Source: JAZDOK01 sp043798715 (lineage in GTDB: Bacteria; Vulcanimicrobiota; JAZDOK01). From it: a stretch of DNA of 43,488 nucleotides. The position numbers and the translations under genes are program-made. The DNA lies in contig JAZDOK010000103.1 in NCBI GenBank assembly GCA_043798715.1, positions 1 through 43,488 on the forward strand. The letters run 5' to 3'. A model generated the notes under the pieces. The model did no database searches. It was not told the DNA's origin and worked only from the letters and a program-made list of their open reading frames with translations. Positions 8,838 through 17,053 of this stretch are shown in pieces. Every line of letters starts with the position of its first letter. Position 1 is the stretch's first letter.

Positions 8838-9980
8838 TTACCCCTGCCGTGCCGTCACGCTCCGGTTATAGCGGACACCCCTCTCCTCTAGGTGCTTCAT
8901 CAGGAAATTAAAGCAGTCTTCTTCCTCCCCAAGGAACTCCGGCGGACAGATTCCCTTTCTCTTGAACATTCCTCCCGCCAGCAGGCGGACGGCCCCCGTG
9001 CAGGCGTAGCCGGTGGTGCGCGCCATCGAGGTGACGCGTTTCTCCCGGTCGAAGCGGTCAAGGAGATTGTACACTATGGTTTCGCGGCGTCCCTCCCGCG
9101 AAGTCCCCTCGATGGTCACCCGCATCGCCGTAAAATCATCTTCGTCCTCCTTGAGGCGCCACTTCGGAAAAAGGATGCGGGAGGTGAATTCGAGCGGAGA
9201 TATGCGGAGGCCGTGAAATTCCATCGGCTCCTTGTCAAAGAAGCCGGAGTCCCGGAAAGCCTGCATCAACAGGGCATGGCCCGGATAGCGCATGGTCTTC
9301 TCCTTCATGTTAGGGGCTTTCATGGTGCGCTCCAGGGTGCGAAGACCGTCGGTATTGAAGGCCTCCAGGGTCCCCACGTCATCTATAAATATTTGCTCCA
9401 CGTCGGTGAGCGCGGGACGCAAGACCTCCCGGCCGTTCTCCACGTAGCGTGCTGTCCGCGTATATTCCTCGATGACGTCGCTCGGAGAAAAAACCGCCCG
9501 GTACTCGAAGGGCCGCTCCCGGATTACGGGAAGTCCTCCCACCAGGCATTCGAAGCGCTCGACCGACTGCATCTTTTTGCTGTGGTAACCCATGAAAACA
9601 TTGGACATGCCCGGAGCCACGCCGAAATCCACCACTGCCGTAACGTCGTTCTTTCGGGCCAATTCGTCCAGATCAAAGGGATCCTCCGGGAAGAAGGCTA
9701 TGTCCACCGCATTCTTCCCCGCCGAGATGACCGCCGTCAGGGCCTGCTTTCCCATAAAGCCCGGCAGGGCTCCGACGACCAGATCGAAGGGCTCGACGAT
9801 CTTTTGGATGGTTTCGGGGCGGGAGAGATCCGCCTGGATCGTCTCGACAGGAGATCCGGTAAAAGCCGATTTGAGCGCTTCGGCGCTCATGTCGACGGAG
9901 GTCACCTTAAACTCCAGGCAAAGGTCCCGGGCCACTTCCTTCCCCACCATCCCGGCACCCAGAACGACAATCTTTTTCAT
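8838..9980 (-). CDS. Saccharopine dehydrogenase family NAD(P) oxidoreductase
   Basis: The protein has 380 aa. It opens with a Rossmann fold (VVLGAGMVGKEVARDL, residues 5-20), then DLSRPETIQKIVEPFDLVVG and a DFGVAPGMSNVF segment typical of saccharopine dehydrogenase-like reductases. The C-terminal half is the family's substrate domain (GLRISPLEF, ARTTGYACTGAVRLL). Members include lysine-forming saccharopine and carboxynorspermidine dehydrogenases. The substrate here cannot be told from sequence, and no lysine or polyamine gene is adjacent. GGAGAATTTGAG precedes the ATG. It appears monocistronic, read away from the operon beginning at 10509. Confidence 0.85.
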   Translation of the reverse strand: MKKIVVLGAGMVGKEVARDLCLEFKVTSVDMSAEALKSAFTGSPVETIQADLSRPETIQKIVEPFDLVVGALPGFMGKQALTAVISAGKNAVDIAFFPEDPFDLDELARKNDVTAVVDFGVAPGMSNVFMGYHSKKMQSVERFECLVGGLPVIRERPFEYRAVFSPSDVIEEYTRTARYVENGREVLRPALTDVEQIFIDDVGTLEAFNTDGLRTLERTMKAPNMKEKTMRYPGHALLMQAFRDSGFFDKEPMEFHGLRISPLEFTSRILFPKWRLKEDEDDFTAMRVTIEGTSREGRRETIVYNLLDRFDREKRVTSMARTTGYACTGAVRLLAGGMFKRKGICPPEFLGEEEDCFNFLMKHLEERGVRYNRSVTARQG

Positions 9981-10119
9981 CTCAAATTCTCCTTCGCTTA
10001 TTCCAAGTTATCCATATCTGAAGTGTTTTTCGCGATTAAAAGGAAAATCCCCGCTCTCCCAGAACATTTCTCTGCGAGGGGGGGGGAGTTATTTGATCCG
10101 CTTTCATAGGAATGGTTTC

Positions 10120-10350
10120 ATGGTCATGATGGACAGCGAGGGAAAGGCCCACATCCTGGATTCCAAGGAGAGTTTGAAGGACATAGCGACCTATATCTGG
10201 CAGAACGAGTCCCTGAAAAATTACCGGATAGCCGGCGACGATGCTCTCAAGGATATTAAAGATGTTCTTTTTGTCGAGCTGGGCAAGGAGAAGCAACCGC
10301 GTCTGCGGGGCCTCTCCGAGAGCGATTCCTTCTACGACGGGGCTTTATAG
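10120..10350 (+). CDS. Small protein of unknown function
   Basis: The frame gives 76 aa from ATG 10120, with TAGGA about 9 bases upstream. An in-frame TTG at 10093 just after a G-rich run (GGGGGGGAG) would add nine residues. The sequence is hydrophilic and looks protein-like (DSKESLKDIATYIWQNESLK, then DALKDIKDVLFVELGKEKQP), ending in an acidic SESDSFYDGAL tail. There is no signal peptide, TM segment or Cys motif, and I do not recognise it. It lies between the divergent reductase and the hydrogenase operon, on the same strand as the operon but 158 bases from hdrA. Confidence 0.5.
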   Translation: MVMMDSEGKAHILDSKESLKDIATYIWQNESLKNYRIAGDDALKDIKDVLFVELGKEKQPRLRGLSESDSFYDGAL

Positions 10351-10424
10351 CCCTGCCGCCCCCGCTTGCAGTAACTTCCGGTAATATTCTGAAAATAAAC
10401 GTGTATTTTAACAGGTTATTTCGC

Positions 10425-10452
10425 TTGGCTTGTCGTATATATTCAGTATAAA
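10425..10452 (+). promoter_or_regulatory. Candidate sigma70-type promoter of the hydrogenase operon
   Basis: TTGGCT (10425-10430) and TATAAA (10447-10452) are separated by 16 bases in the AT-rich 158-base gap before hdrA. A start site about 8 bases downstream would leave a leader of roughly 50 bases. This is a consensus match only. The gap contains no obvious sigma54 (GG-N10-GC) site. Confidence 0.35.
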
Positions 10453-10508
10453 CCACGGCTTTATTTGACGGTATGGACAATATAGAAGATTAAGCAATCA
10501 GGTGAATA

Positions 10509-12485
10509 ATGGGAAAAAAAGGGACTGAGAAACTGGGCGTATTCCTATGCGGATGCGGTCCCAATATCAGTGGAATCCTGGATCTAGACAACCTCGGCAG
10601 GTTCTGCCTGAAATTCCCGGAGGTTTCCTGGGTGGGGAAACACGGCCTTCTCTGTTCGGAAGAAGGGCACCGGGAAATCATCAAACAAGTTAAAGATAAC
10701 GGCCTTGACAGGATTGTTATAGCCGCATGTTCGCCGAAAGAACATGAACACAACTTTCGCAAGGTTTGCATACAAGCCGGGCTCAACCCTTTCCTCATGC
10801 ATGTTGCCAATATCCGGGAGCAGTGCGCCTGGGTCGTCTCTGACAAGCAACAGGCCGGTAAAAAAGCTGAAACCATATTAAGAGCAGCCATCAGACGCGT
10901 ACTGGTTCAGGAACCGCTTGAGTTAAAAGAAATCTCCATGGAAACCGACACCCTGGTGGTGGGCGCGGGATCTGCGGGAATCGAGGCCTCTCTGCTTCTC
11001 GCCCAGAAGGGGAGGAAGGTTTATCTGGTGGAACGGGACCCTTGTGTGGGAGGTCACATAACCCGCTACGAAGAGGTGTTCCCCAACCTTGAATGCGCCA
11101 CCTGCCTGATGGAAGGAAAAATAGACGAACTCCTGCATAAGGACAATATAAAGGTCATGACCTGCAGCACCGTGGAGGAGGTCCTGGGCTACTTCGGTCA
11201 GTTCAGGGTGAAGGTAAGAAGGAAAGCCCGTTCGGTTGATCCGGAAAAATGCATAGGCTGCGGGGTTTGCTATGAATCCTGTCCTCAGGAAGTTCCCAAC
11301 GAGTTCAATGAGGGCATGGGAACACGAAAAGCAATTTACAGTCCATATGCGGGCTCTCTTCCCAATGTTCCGGTTATTGACCGCAACAGTTGTTTGCGCT
11401 TTCGCGGTCAGGAGTGTTCAGCCTGCAAGGACGCCTGCCCGTTTGATGCCGTTGATTTCAACCAGGAGGACAGTATAGAAGAAATCTCTGCAGGAGCCGT
11501 TGTGGTCGCCACCGGATTTTCAGTTATTAATCCGGCAGAAATCTATGGTGATGGAGCCGCTCTTCCCGGGGTCTATACAAGCATGAAGTTTGAACGGCTG
11601 TGCAGCTCTACCGGGCCGACATCCGGAAAAATCGTGCTGGAGAATGGCCAGGAGCCGGGTTCCGTAGTCCTGGTCCACTGTGTAGGAAGCCGTGATATTA
11701 ATCACCATCATTATTGCTCCGGAGTTTGCTGCATGACGGCATTGAAATTTTCACATATCCTTAAAAACAAGGTCCCTGACGCAAAAATTACTCACCTTTA
11801 TTCCGACTGGTGCCTGGGAGGAAAAGGATACCAGGAATTCAAGCAAACCCTTTTGCCCGGCCGGAATCCGGCATTCATCAGGATTGAGGACATGACGGAA
11901 GTGAGGTTGAATCGGGGGGCGGACTCAAAGATAGCGGTGACCTTCCCGGGATCAGAGGGAAGCCGGGATTCTTTGACTGCGGACATGGTGATACTGTTGA
12001 CTGCGATGGAACCACAAAGCGATGCCGAAAAGGTGGCTGACCTGTTTTCCATATCAAGGGACGAGGAAGGCTTTTTCAAGGAAGAGCATCAAAAAGTCGA
12101 TCCTGTATCAACGACCACCAAAGGCATATACATTGCGGGATGCGCCCAGGGTCCAAAGGATATCCCGGAATCAGTTGCTCAGGGAGGTGCGGCCGCAGGT
12201 CGGATCCTCTCAATCCTAATGCCGGGAGAGAAGCATGAAATTGAACCTCAAACTGCAAAAATCAACGAGGAATTATGCGGCGGGTGTAAAACCTGCATTT
12301 CGGTCTGCCCCTACAAGGCCATAATTTTCGATTCAGAAAAAAAGATATCCGTGGTGGAAGATGTCCTGTGTCAGGGATGCGGGACCTGCGCTTCCGCCTG
12401 TCCGAGCGGGGCGGCGGAACACAATAATTTTACGGTGAAACAGCTTTCCGCCGAGATAGAGGAAATGGTTTATGGAAAAATTTGA
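10509..12485 (+). CDS. hdrA: HdrA-type FAD/iron-sulfur subunit, electron bifurcation
   Basis: The protein has 658 aa, close to HdrA length. It starts with the HdrA N-terminal cluster region (FLCGCGPNISG, residues 12-22). An FAD-binding fold follows (VVGAGSAGIEAS, 150-161) with GGHITRYEEVFPNLECATCL (181-200), a hallmark of HdrA. Cys-rich motifs are CIGCGVCYESCP (248-259), a C-x7-C-x2-C-x3-C group (295-310), and two C-terminal ferredoxin motifs (CGGCKTCISVCP and CQGCGTCASACP). In HdrABC-MvhADG complexes HdrA holds the bifurcating FAD and passes electrons to ferredoxin. Here mvhD follows with a 14-base overlap, but hdrB and hdrC are missing. AGGTG lies 5 bases before the ATG. A soluble cytoplasmic enzyme is expected. 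Confidence 0.93.
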   Translation: MGKKGTEKLGVFLCGCGPNISGILDLDNLGRFCLKFPEVSWVGKHGLLCSEEGHREIIKQVKDNGLDRIVIAACSPKEHEHNFRKVCIQAGLNPFLMHVANIREQCAWVVSDKQQAGKKAETILRAAIRRVLVQEPLELKEISMETDTLVVGAGSAGIEASLLLAQKGRKVYLVERDPCVGGHITRYEEVFPNLECATCLMEGKIDELLHKDNIKVMTCSTVEEVLGYFGQFRVKVRRKARSVDPEKCIGCGVCYESCPQEVPNEFNEGMGTRKAIYSPYAGSLPNVPVIDRNSCLRFRGQECSACKDACPFDAVDFNQEDSIEEISAGAVVVATGFSVINPAEIYGDGAALPGVYTSMKFERLCSSTGPTSGKIVLENGQEPGSVVLVHCVGSRDINHHHYCSGVCCMTALKFSHILKNKVPDAKITHLYSDWCLGGKGYQEFKQTLLPGRNPAFIRIEDMTEVRLNRGADSKIAVTFPGSEGSRDSLTADMVILLTAMEPQSDAEKVADLFSISRDEEGFFKEEHQKVDPVSTTTKGIYIAGCAQGPKDIPESVAQGGAAAGRILSILMPGEKHEIEPQTAKINEELCGGCKTCISVCPYKAIIFDSEKKISVVEDVLCQGCGTCASACPSGAAEHNNFTVKQLSAEIEEMVYGKI

Positions 12486-12924
12486 ACCGGTGCTTACAGG
12501 ATTTCTGTGCCGGTGGTGTTCGTATGCCGCCGCTGATATGGCCGGGAATGCACGGATGCATTATCCCCCAAACCTCGGCGTAATACGGACCATGTGTTCC
12601 GGGAGGGTGGACCCGCAACTTGTGCTCAAAGCTTTTGCCGACGAAGCAGACGGCGTACTTATAATGGGCTGCCATCCCGGCGACTGTCACTACAAGGAAG
12701 GAAACTACCGGGCGCTCAACAGGTTTTACCTGTTACAAAAGGTTGTCGAACAGATGGGAATTGATAAAAGAAGACTCCGTCTCGAATGGATTTCAGCCAC
12801 CGAAGCTAAAAAGTTCGTCCAGGTTGTTGAGGAAATGGTGGAAGAACTCAGACAACTGGGCCCTCTTGCCCGGCATGAGCGAGAACGGCCTCGTCCGGAA
12901 GAAGCGGTTTTAAACCGCGATTAA
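12472..12924 (+). CDS. mvhD: MvhD-type [2Fe-2S] linker between hydrogenase and HdrA
   Basis: The protein has 150 aa, with cysteines in the MvhD pattern: FLCRWCSYAAAD (residues 11-22), TMCSGRVDP and MGCHPGDCHY. MvhD/FrhD-type proteins carry one [2Fe-2S] cluster and bridge the [NiFe] hydrogenase to HdrA. The gene overlaps hdrA by 14 bases, implying coupled translation. The last ~20 residues (RHERERPRPEEAVLNRD) are polar and probably disordered. The partner small and large subunits lie 1.2 kb downstream, beyond the tusA-like and STAS genes, rather than directly adjacent as in methanogens. Confidence 0.9.
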   Translation: MEKFEPVLTGFLCRWCSYAAADMAGNARMHYPPNLGVIRTMCSGRVDPQLVLKAFADEADGVLIMGCHPGDCHYKEGNYRALNRFYLLQKVVEQMGIDKRRLRLEWISATEAKKFVQVVEEMVEELRQLGPLARHERERPRPEEAVLNRD

Positions 12925-12947
12925 TATTTGCAAAAAGGAGGTGAAAT

Positions 12948-13172
12948 ATGGCGAATAAAGTTCTTGATGCAACGGGACTTAAGTGTCCCCAGCCGATTTT
13001 GAAAATGACGGTTGCAATGACGGAAATGAAGCCCGGCGACACGCTGGAGGTGGTCGCGGATTGCCCCACCTTTGAAAAGGATGCGCGGGCATGGTGTGAA
13101 CGGCTGAAAAAACCACTCCTCTGGATGCGGAACGAGGGGGGGTCAAAGATGAGGTGCCAGATTCAATTCTAA
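12948..13172 (+). CDS. TusA/SirA-family sulfur carrier
   Basis: The 74-aa protein carries the family motif LDATGLKCPQPILKM near the N-terminus, with the persulfide-bearing Cys in CPxP. GDTLEVVADCP and a second Cys (ARAWCERL) follow. TusA-like proteins move sulfane sulfur as a cysteine persulfide in tRNA thiolation, Moco synthesis or dissimilatory sulfur pathways. A strong AAGGAGGTGAAAT precedes the ATG, 23 bases after mvhD. Embedding between mvhD and the hydrogenase subunits suggests a link between this redox complex and sulfur or persulfide chemistry. The acceptor is unknown. Confidence 0.88.
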   Translation: MANKVLDATGLKCPQPILKMTVAMTEMKPGDTLEVVADCPTFEKDARAWCERLKKPLLWMRNEGGSKMRCQIQF

Positions 13173-13229
13173 AAAGATACTGTAATTATTCAGCCACTGA
13201 GACGCAAAGACACAAAGGAGACATATTCC

Positions 13230-13290
13230 CTTTCTCTCCTGTATCCTGTTTGTCGATCAGCGGATTAATTTTAGTGTCTTTGTGGTTGAG
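13230..13290 (+). repeat. Intergenic repeat, copy 1 (before STAS gene)
   Basis: TTTCTCTCCTGT, a 17-base insert, then GCGGATTAATT and AGTGTCTTTGTGGTTGAG. The same order recurs at 14061-14108 on the other side of the STAS gene. The AGTGTCTTTGTGGTTGAG arm also forms an imperfect inverted repeat with CTGAGACGCAAAGACACAAA upstream (about 13196-13215), so the spacer could fold as a stem-loop. I do not recognise it as a terminator because no T-run follows. Confidence 0.6.
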
Positions 13291-13313
13291 AAATTACGAG
13301 GAGGTAAAAAACA

Positions 13314-14054
13314 ATGAAAAATGAAGGTGAAAAAACCGCTGAAGTCAACTCTTTGAAGGAACAAATAAAAAAACTTAACGAGGAAAACATAAATATCAGG
13401 CAGGAGCTGGAATCTCAGACCACGGAGTATGAGAGCGTCTCCATGGACATGGCGCTGGCGCTGGCCGAAGATTTTGATGCGTTGAACCGGGCGAGCAATG
13501 GGGATTTTTCAGCCAGAGCCTATGAGGATTCAAAAAACGAATTGCTTGCAAAACTGGGCCAGATGATTAACAAAATGATTGACACAAACAAAGAAATGCT
13601 GGATGGAACACTGGATCAAGTGAAGCTTACCAACGAGAAACTTCACGCCAGTCAAAAGACGATTCTGGACATGTCAACGCCGGTCATACAGGTATGGAAA
13701 GGGATTCTCGTCCTCCCGCTCATCGGCGTTGTGGACAGTCACCGGGCTCACCAGGCAAGGGAAACGCTTTTGAATCGAATCGTCGAAGAAGAAGCAAAAA
13801 TGGTCATTATAGATATTACCGGGGTTCCTGTTGTTGATTCCGTAGTGGCAAAGTACCTTGCTCAAACCTGTGCAGCCATCAAGCTGATCGGGGCTGAAGG
13901 GATTCTTACGGGAATCAGCGTTAATGTCGCCCAGATACTGGTAAGGCTCGGTATAGATTTCACCGGGATTATAACAAAGAGCAACCTCGCCGAAGGATTG
14001 GAAGTCTCGCTTAAGAAAACAGGGCTGGCAGTTTTCCCGTTAAAGAAGCAGTAG
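13314..14054 (+). CDS. RsbR-like STAS protein with HAMP-like N-terminal region
   Basis: The protein has 246 aa. Residues 5-45 look coiled-coil. Residues 52-90 resemble a HAMP-type linker (FDALNRASNGDFSARAYE and LLAKLGQMINKMID), and 120-240 form a STAS domain (PVIQVWKGILVLPLIGVVDS, VIIDITGVPVVDSVVAKYLA). The likely phosphorylatable residue is Ser176 in VVDSVVA. RsbR proteins build the stressosome scaffold with RsbS and release RsbT on stress. Classical RsbR has a globin-like sensor instead of this coiled N-terminus. RBS GAGGAGG precedes the ATG. The gene lies inside the hydrogenase cluster, flanked by related spacer repeats, and 3 kb upstream of the RsbS/T/X-like genes. Confidence 0.8.
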   Translation: MKNEGEKTAEVNSLKEQIKKLNEENINIRQELESQTTEYESVSMDMALALAEDFDALNRASNGDFSARAYEDSKNELLAKLGQMINKMIDTNKEMLDGTLDQVKLTNEKLHASQKTILDMSTPVIQVWKGILVLPLIGVVDSHRAHQARETLLNRIVEEEAKMVIIDITGVPVVDSVVAKYLAQTCAAIKLIGAEGILTGISVNVAQILVRLGIDFTGIITKSNLAEGLEVSLKKTGLAVFPLKKQ

Positions 14055-14060
14055 TCGGTA

Positions 14061-14108
14061 TTTCTCCTGTGCGGATTAATTCGTAGCCTTAACGTCTTTA
14101 TGGTTGAG
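14061..14108 (+). repeat. Intergenic repeat, copy 2 (after STAS gene)
   Basis: TTTCTCCTGT runs directly into GCGGATTAATT, then CGTCTTTATGGTTGAG, matching 13230-13290 without its 17-base insert. The two copies flank the RsbR-like gene in direct orientation. Similarity continues weakly to the AAATT that follows in both. Confidence 0.6.
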
Positions 14109-14148
14109 CGCAAATTGTAAGATTCTGCCATAAAAAGGAGATTTTTCT

Positions 14149-15144
14149 ATGGCAAAACCAAAAGCTGCATTTTACTGGGCCGCAGGCTGCGGGGGATGCG
14201 AAGAAGCCATCGTTGACCTTGATGCGGACCTTCTCGATGTAGTTGAAGCCGTAGAGATCGTGTTCTGGCCGGCAGCCTTTGATTTCAAACGCAGTGACGT
14301 GGAAGCAATGGACGACGCTGAGATTGCCGTATGTTTCATCAACGGCGCGGTTAGAACTGGCGATCAAAAGGAAATGGTAAAACTTTTGCGGCAGAAGTCT
14401 GGCTTGGTGGTGGCCTTTGGAGCCTGTGCCTGTCTGGGGGGGATTCCGGGCCTCGCCAACTTCTGGGACAGGGAGTCAATCTTAAACAGGGCTTACAGAG
14501 AAGTGCCTTCGGTTGTCAACCCAGAGGGAATTCTTCCCGGGATCCGTACCGTGTCCACTGAGGGAAAACTCGTGTTGCCTGAATTTTTCAATGAAGTCCT
14601 TACCCTGGATCAGGTGATTGCGGTGGACTATTTTCTCCCGGGATGCGCTCCGCCTGCTGATTTGATTTTACAGGCGTTGAAAGCGATTCTGGAAGGGACC
14701 CTGCCGGAAAAGGGTTCGGTGCTCGCACCGGACAAGCAGTTGTGCGACACCTGCCCGCGCCGGGATTCAAAACCGGAAAAGATATTGATAAAAGAATTCA
14801 AGCGGGTACACGAGCTGAAGACGGATACTGAAAAATGTTTTCTCGTGGACGGAATTATTTGCATGGGCTCGGCAACCCGTTCGGGCTGCGGGGAACGATG
14901 CATCAAGGCCAACATGCCGTGTCTCGGCTGTTTCGGTCCAACGGCCCCTGTGTTGGACCAGGGCGCCAAGTTCCTGTCGGCTCTTGCCTCAATCATGGAT
15001 GCAAAAGATGAGGATGAAGCCCGACGCATTGCCGATACCATTGCCGATCCGGCAGGTATGTTTTATATGTACAGTATGCCTGCATCGCTGTTGCGCCGTT
15101 GCCGTGAGGAGGAAATTTATGACAAAAAACAAGATTACAATTGA
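14149..15144 (+). CDS. mvhG: [NiFe] hydrogenase small subunit, MvhG type
   Basis: The protein has 331 aa and no Tat signal, so it is a cytoplasmic group 3-type subunit. Proximal cluster ligands are seen in AAGCGGCEEAI (residues 11-21), GACACLGGIPG and LPGCAPPADLI. Further clusters lie in the Cys-rich C-terminal part (CDTCPRRD, ICMGSATRSGCGERCIKANM and PCLGCFGP). It passes electrons from the Ni-Fe site toward MvhD and HdrA. AAAAAGGAGA precedes the ATG. The end overlaps the large-subunit gene by 26 bases. Confidence 0.92.
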   Translation: MAKPKAAFYWAAGCGGCEEAIVDLDADLLDVVEAVEIVFWPAAFDFKRSDVEAMDDAEIAVCFINGAVRTGDQKEMVKLLRQKSGLVVAFGACACLGGIPGLANFWDRESILNRAYREVPSVVNPEGILPGIRTVSTEGKLVLPEFFNEVLTLDQVIAVDYFLPGCAPPADLILQALKAILEGTLPEKGSVLAPDKQLCDTCPRRDSKPEKILIKEFKRVHELKTDTEKCFLVDGIICMGSATRSGCGERCIKANMPCLGCFGPTAPVLDQGAKFLSALASIMDAKDEDEARRIADTIADPAGMFYMYSMPASLLRRCREEEIYDKKQDYN

Positions 15145-16585
15145 GCCGATTACCAGGCTGGAAGGACACGGCAAAATTGAAATCTTTCTCGATGAAGAAG
15201 GAGATGTTTCCCGGGCCTATTTCCAGGTACCCGAATTCAGGGGATTCGAAAAGTTCGCAGAGGGAAGACCGGCTGAGGAGATGCCTGTAATTACATCGAG
15301 AATTTGCGGTGTTTGTCCCACTGCTCATCACATGGCTTCGGGCAAAGCGGTTGACAGCCTGTTCCATGTTGATCCTCCCTTACCCGCGAAAAAAATTCGG
15401 GAGCTGATGTATTCCGCATTCATTGTCGAGGACCACGCGCTCCACTTCTTCTTCCTGGGGGGACCTGATTTTATTGTGGGTTCCGACGCACCGGCCGCTG
15501 AACGCAACATCCTCGGCGTGATCAAAAAAGTCGGGATGGAAATCGGAAAAGAAGTAATAAATATCCGGAAACAGTGCCGCCATATCATTTCAACGCTGGG
15601 CGGGAAAGTGATACATCCGGTCTGTAACCTGCCCGGAGGAGTCTCGCGGGGGGTAAGTAAAGAAGAGCAGAAAGAGTTCATCGAAACAGGAAAATCATCG
15701 GTGGCGTTTGCGGAGTTTACATTGAAAATTTTTGAGGACATTGTCCTTAAAAACAAAGAACATCTCGATTTAATAGCCGGGGATACATACAGACATGAAA
15801 CCTATTACATGGGAATGGTGGACGATAACAACAGAGTCAATTTCTATGACGGCAATATACGCGTTATAGATCCCAACGGGAAAGAAACAGCCCGATTTGC
15901 CCCCGCCGATTACCTCGGACACATTGCGGAACATGTCGAACCCTGGAGCTATATGAAGTTCGCATACCTCAAGAATGTGGGTTGGCAGGGATTTACAGAC
16001 GGCAAGCAAAGCGGCGTCTATCGGGTGGGGCCTCTTGCCCGGCTGAATGTTTCCGAAGGGATGGCCACACCGAGGGCTCAATCCGAATACGAACGGATGT
16101 TTGAAATGTTTGGCGGAAAACCGGTGCACAATACACTGGCATACCACTGGGCAAGGCTGATAGAACTTCAATATGCCGCGGAGAGATTATTGGAATTGGC
16201 CCGCGACGATGAAATTCTTAGTCCGAATATCCGGACCATACCCACTGCAACGCCTTCAGAAGGAGTTGGCGTTGTTGAAGCGCCCAGGGGCACCTTGATT
16301 CATCACTATCAGGCAGACGAGAAAGGGCTTATAAAAAAAGTCAACCTTATCGTTGCCACTACGAATAACGCAGCCGCAATATGCATGTCCGTTGAGCGCG
16401 CGGCAAAGAAACTGATCAATAAGGGGAAGGTGTCGGATGGCATCCTGAACATGGTTGAAATGGCTTTCAGGGCTTATGATCCTTGTCTGGCCTGCGCCAC
16501 CCATTCGCTTCCCGGCCGGATGCCGTTAATGATAAGAATATGTAATCATAAGAACGAAACAGTTCAGGTGATAAAAAGAGACTGA
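15119..16585 (+). CDS. mvhA: [NiFe] hydrogenase large subunit, MvhA type
   Basis: The protein has 488 aa from ATG 15119, chosen for its TGAGGAGG signal seven bases upstream and for the conserved start KITIEPITRLEGHGKIEI. An upstream in-frame ATG would only extend through the small-subunit gene. Ni-binding motif L1 is RICGVCPTAH (Cys63, Cys66) and motif L2 is DPCLACATH (Cys456, Cys459, His462). A 26-residue C-terminal extension follows L2 and is the expected substrate of the maturation protease encoded next. It catalyses H2 oxidation or evolution. All four nickel ligands are present, so an active enzyme is expected. Confidence 0.95.
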   Translation: MTKNKITIEPITRLEGHGKIEIFLDEEGDVSRAYFQVPEFRGFEKFAEGRPAEEMPVITSRICGVCPTAHHMASGKAVDSLFHVDPPLPAKKIRELMYSAFIVEDHALHFFFLGGPDFIVGSDAPAAERNILGVIKKVGMEIGKEVINIRKQCRHIISTLGGKVIHPVCNLPGGVSRGVSKEEQKEFIETGKSSVAFAEFTLKIFEDIVLKNKEHLDLIAGDTYRHETYYMGMVDDNNRVNFYDGNIRVIDPNGKETARFAPADYLGHIAEHVEPWSYMKFAYLKNVGWQGFTDGKQSGVYRVGPLARLNVSEGMATPRAQSEYERMFEMFGGKPVHNTLAYHWARLIELQYAAERLLELARDDEILSPNIRTIPTATPSEGVGVVEAPRGTLIHHYQADEKGLIKKVNLIVATTNNAAAICMSVERAAKKLINKGKVSDGILNMVEMAFRAYDPCLACATHSLPGRMPLMIRICNHKNETVQVIKRD

Positions 16586-16586
16586 T

Positions 16587-17042
16587 ATGAAAACGCTGAT
16601 TCTGGGTCTAGGAAACCCCATACGCGGTGATGACGCCATCGGATGGGTGGCAGCTGAAAAAGTTTATGAAAGGGTTAAGGCGCCCGGGCTGTTCCTCGAT
16701 CTTGCCAGTGTCGGGGGGGTCTATCTTCTTGATCTTCTCGTTGGATACAACCGGGCATTAATCGTGGATGCGGCAGAGACCGGCGAACATGAAACAGGCA
16801 CCCTTTTCCGCGTTGAAGTCGGAAAAGGAGATTCGAAATCCTCTTTTTGTACGATGCACCAGATTGATATTTTTCAGGCTCTGGACCTGGGAATGAAACT
16901 GAAACTGGATATGCCTGAAACAATAAATTTTTACGGCATAGAGGTAGAAAACTGTCAAAACTATTCAGAAGAGCTCAGCCCGCATGTTAAAACCGCCATT
17001 CCTGAAATTGTAAATCAAATCTGCTCTGAAGAGTTTGGGTAA
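16587..17042 (+). CDS. Hydrogenase maturation endopeptidase (HycI/HyaD family)
   Basis: The protein has 151 aa, the family's usual size. It begins with GLGNPIRGDDAIGW, giving the metal-sensing Asp16, followed by VDAAETG (Asp61) and TMHQID (His91), the three residues that bind nickel in HycI-type proteases. It removes the C-terminal peptide of the large subunit after nickel insertion. It starts two bases after the mvhA stop and 11 bases before the RsbS-like gene, so hydrogenase maturation and the regulatory genes are in one transcript. No hyp accessory genes are in the window. Confidence 0.92.
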   Translation: MKTLILGLGNPIRGDDAIGWVAAEKVYERVKAPGLFLDLASVGGVYLLDLLVGYNRALIVDAAETGEHETGTLFRVEVGKGDSKSSFCTMHQIDIFQALDLGMKLKLDMPETINFYGIEVENCQNYSEELSPHVKTAIPEIVNQICSEEFG

Positions 17043-17053
17043 GAGAGGTATTT

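Noticed and set aside
8892..10109. Long plus-strand frame of 405 codons opposite the saccharopine dehydrogenase-like gene
   Set aside because: It covers the real gene in antisense, has no domain motifs or RBS, and composition typical of GC-rich shadow frames.
13173..13313. Terminator after the TusA-like gene
   Set aside because: The imperfect inverted repeat is long-looped and lacks a T-run. The spacer looks more like a repeat element, so I do not split the operon here.
14984..15118. Upstream in-frame start for the hydrogenase large subunit
   Set aside because: It would add 45 residues read from the small-subunit gene. The ATG at 15119 has a strong RBS and the conserved N-terminus.
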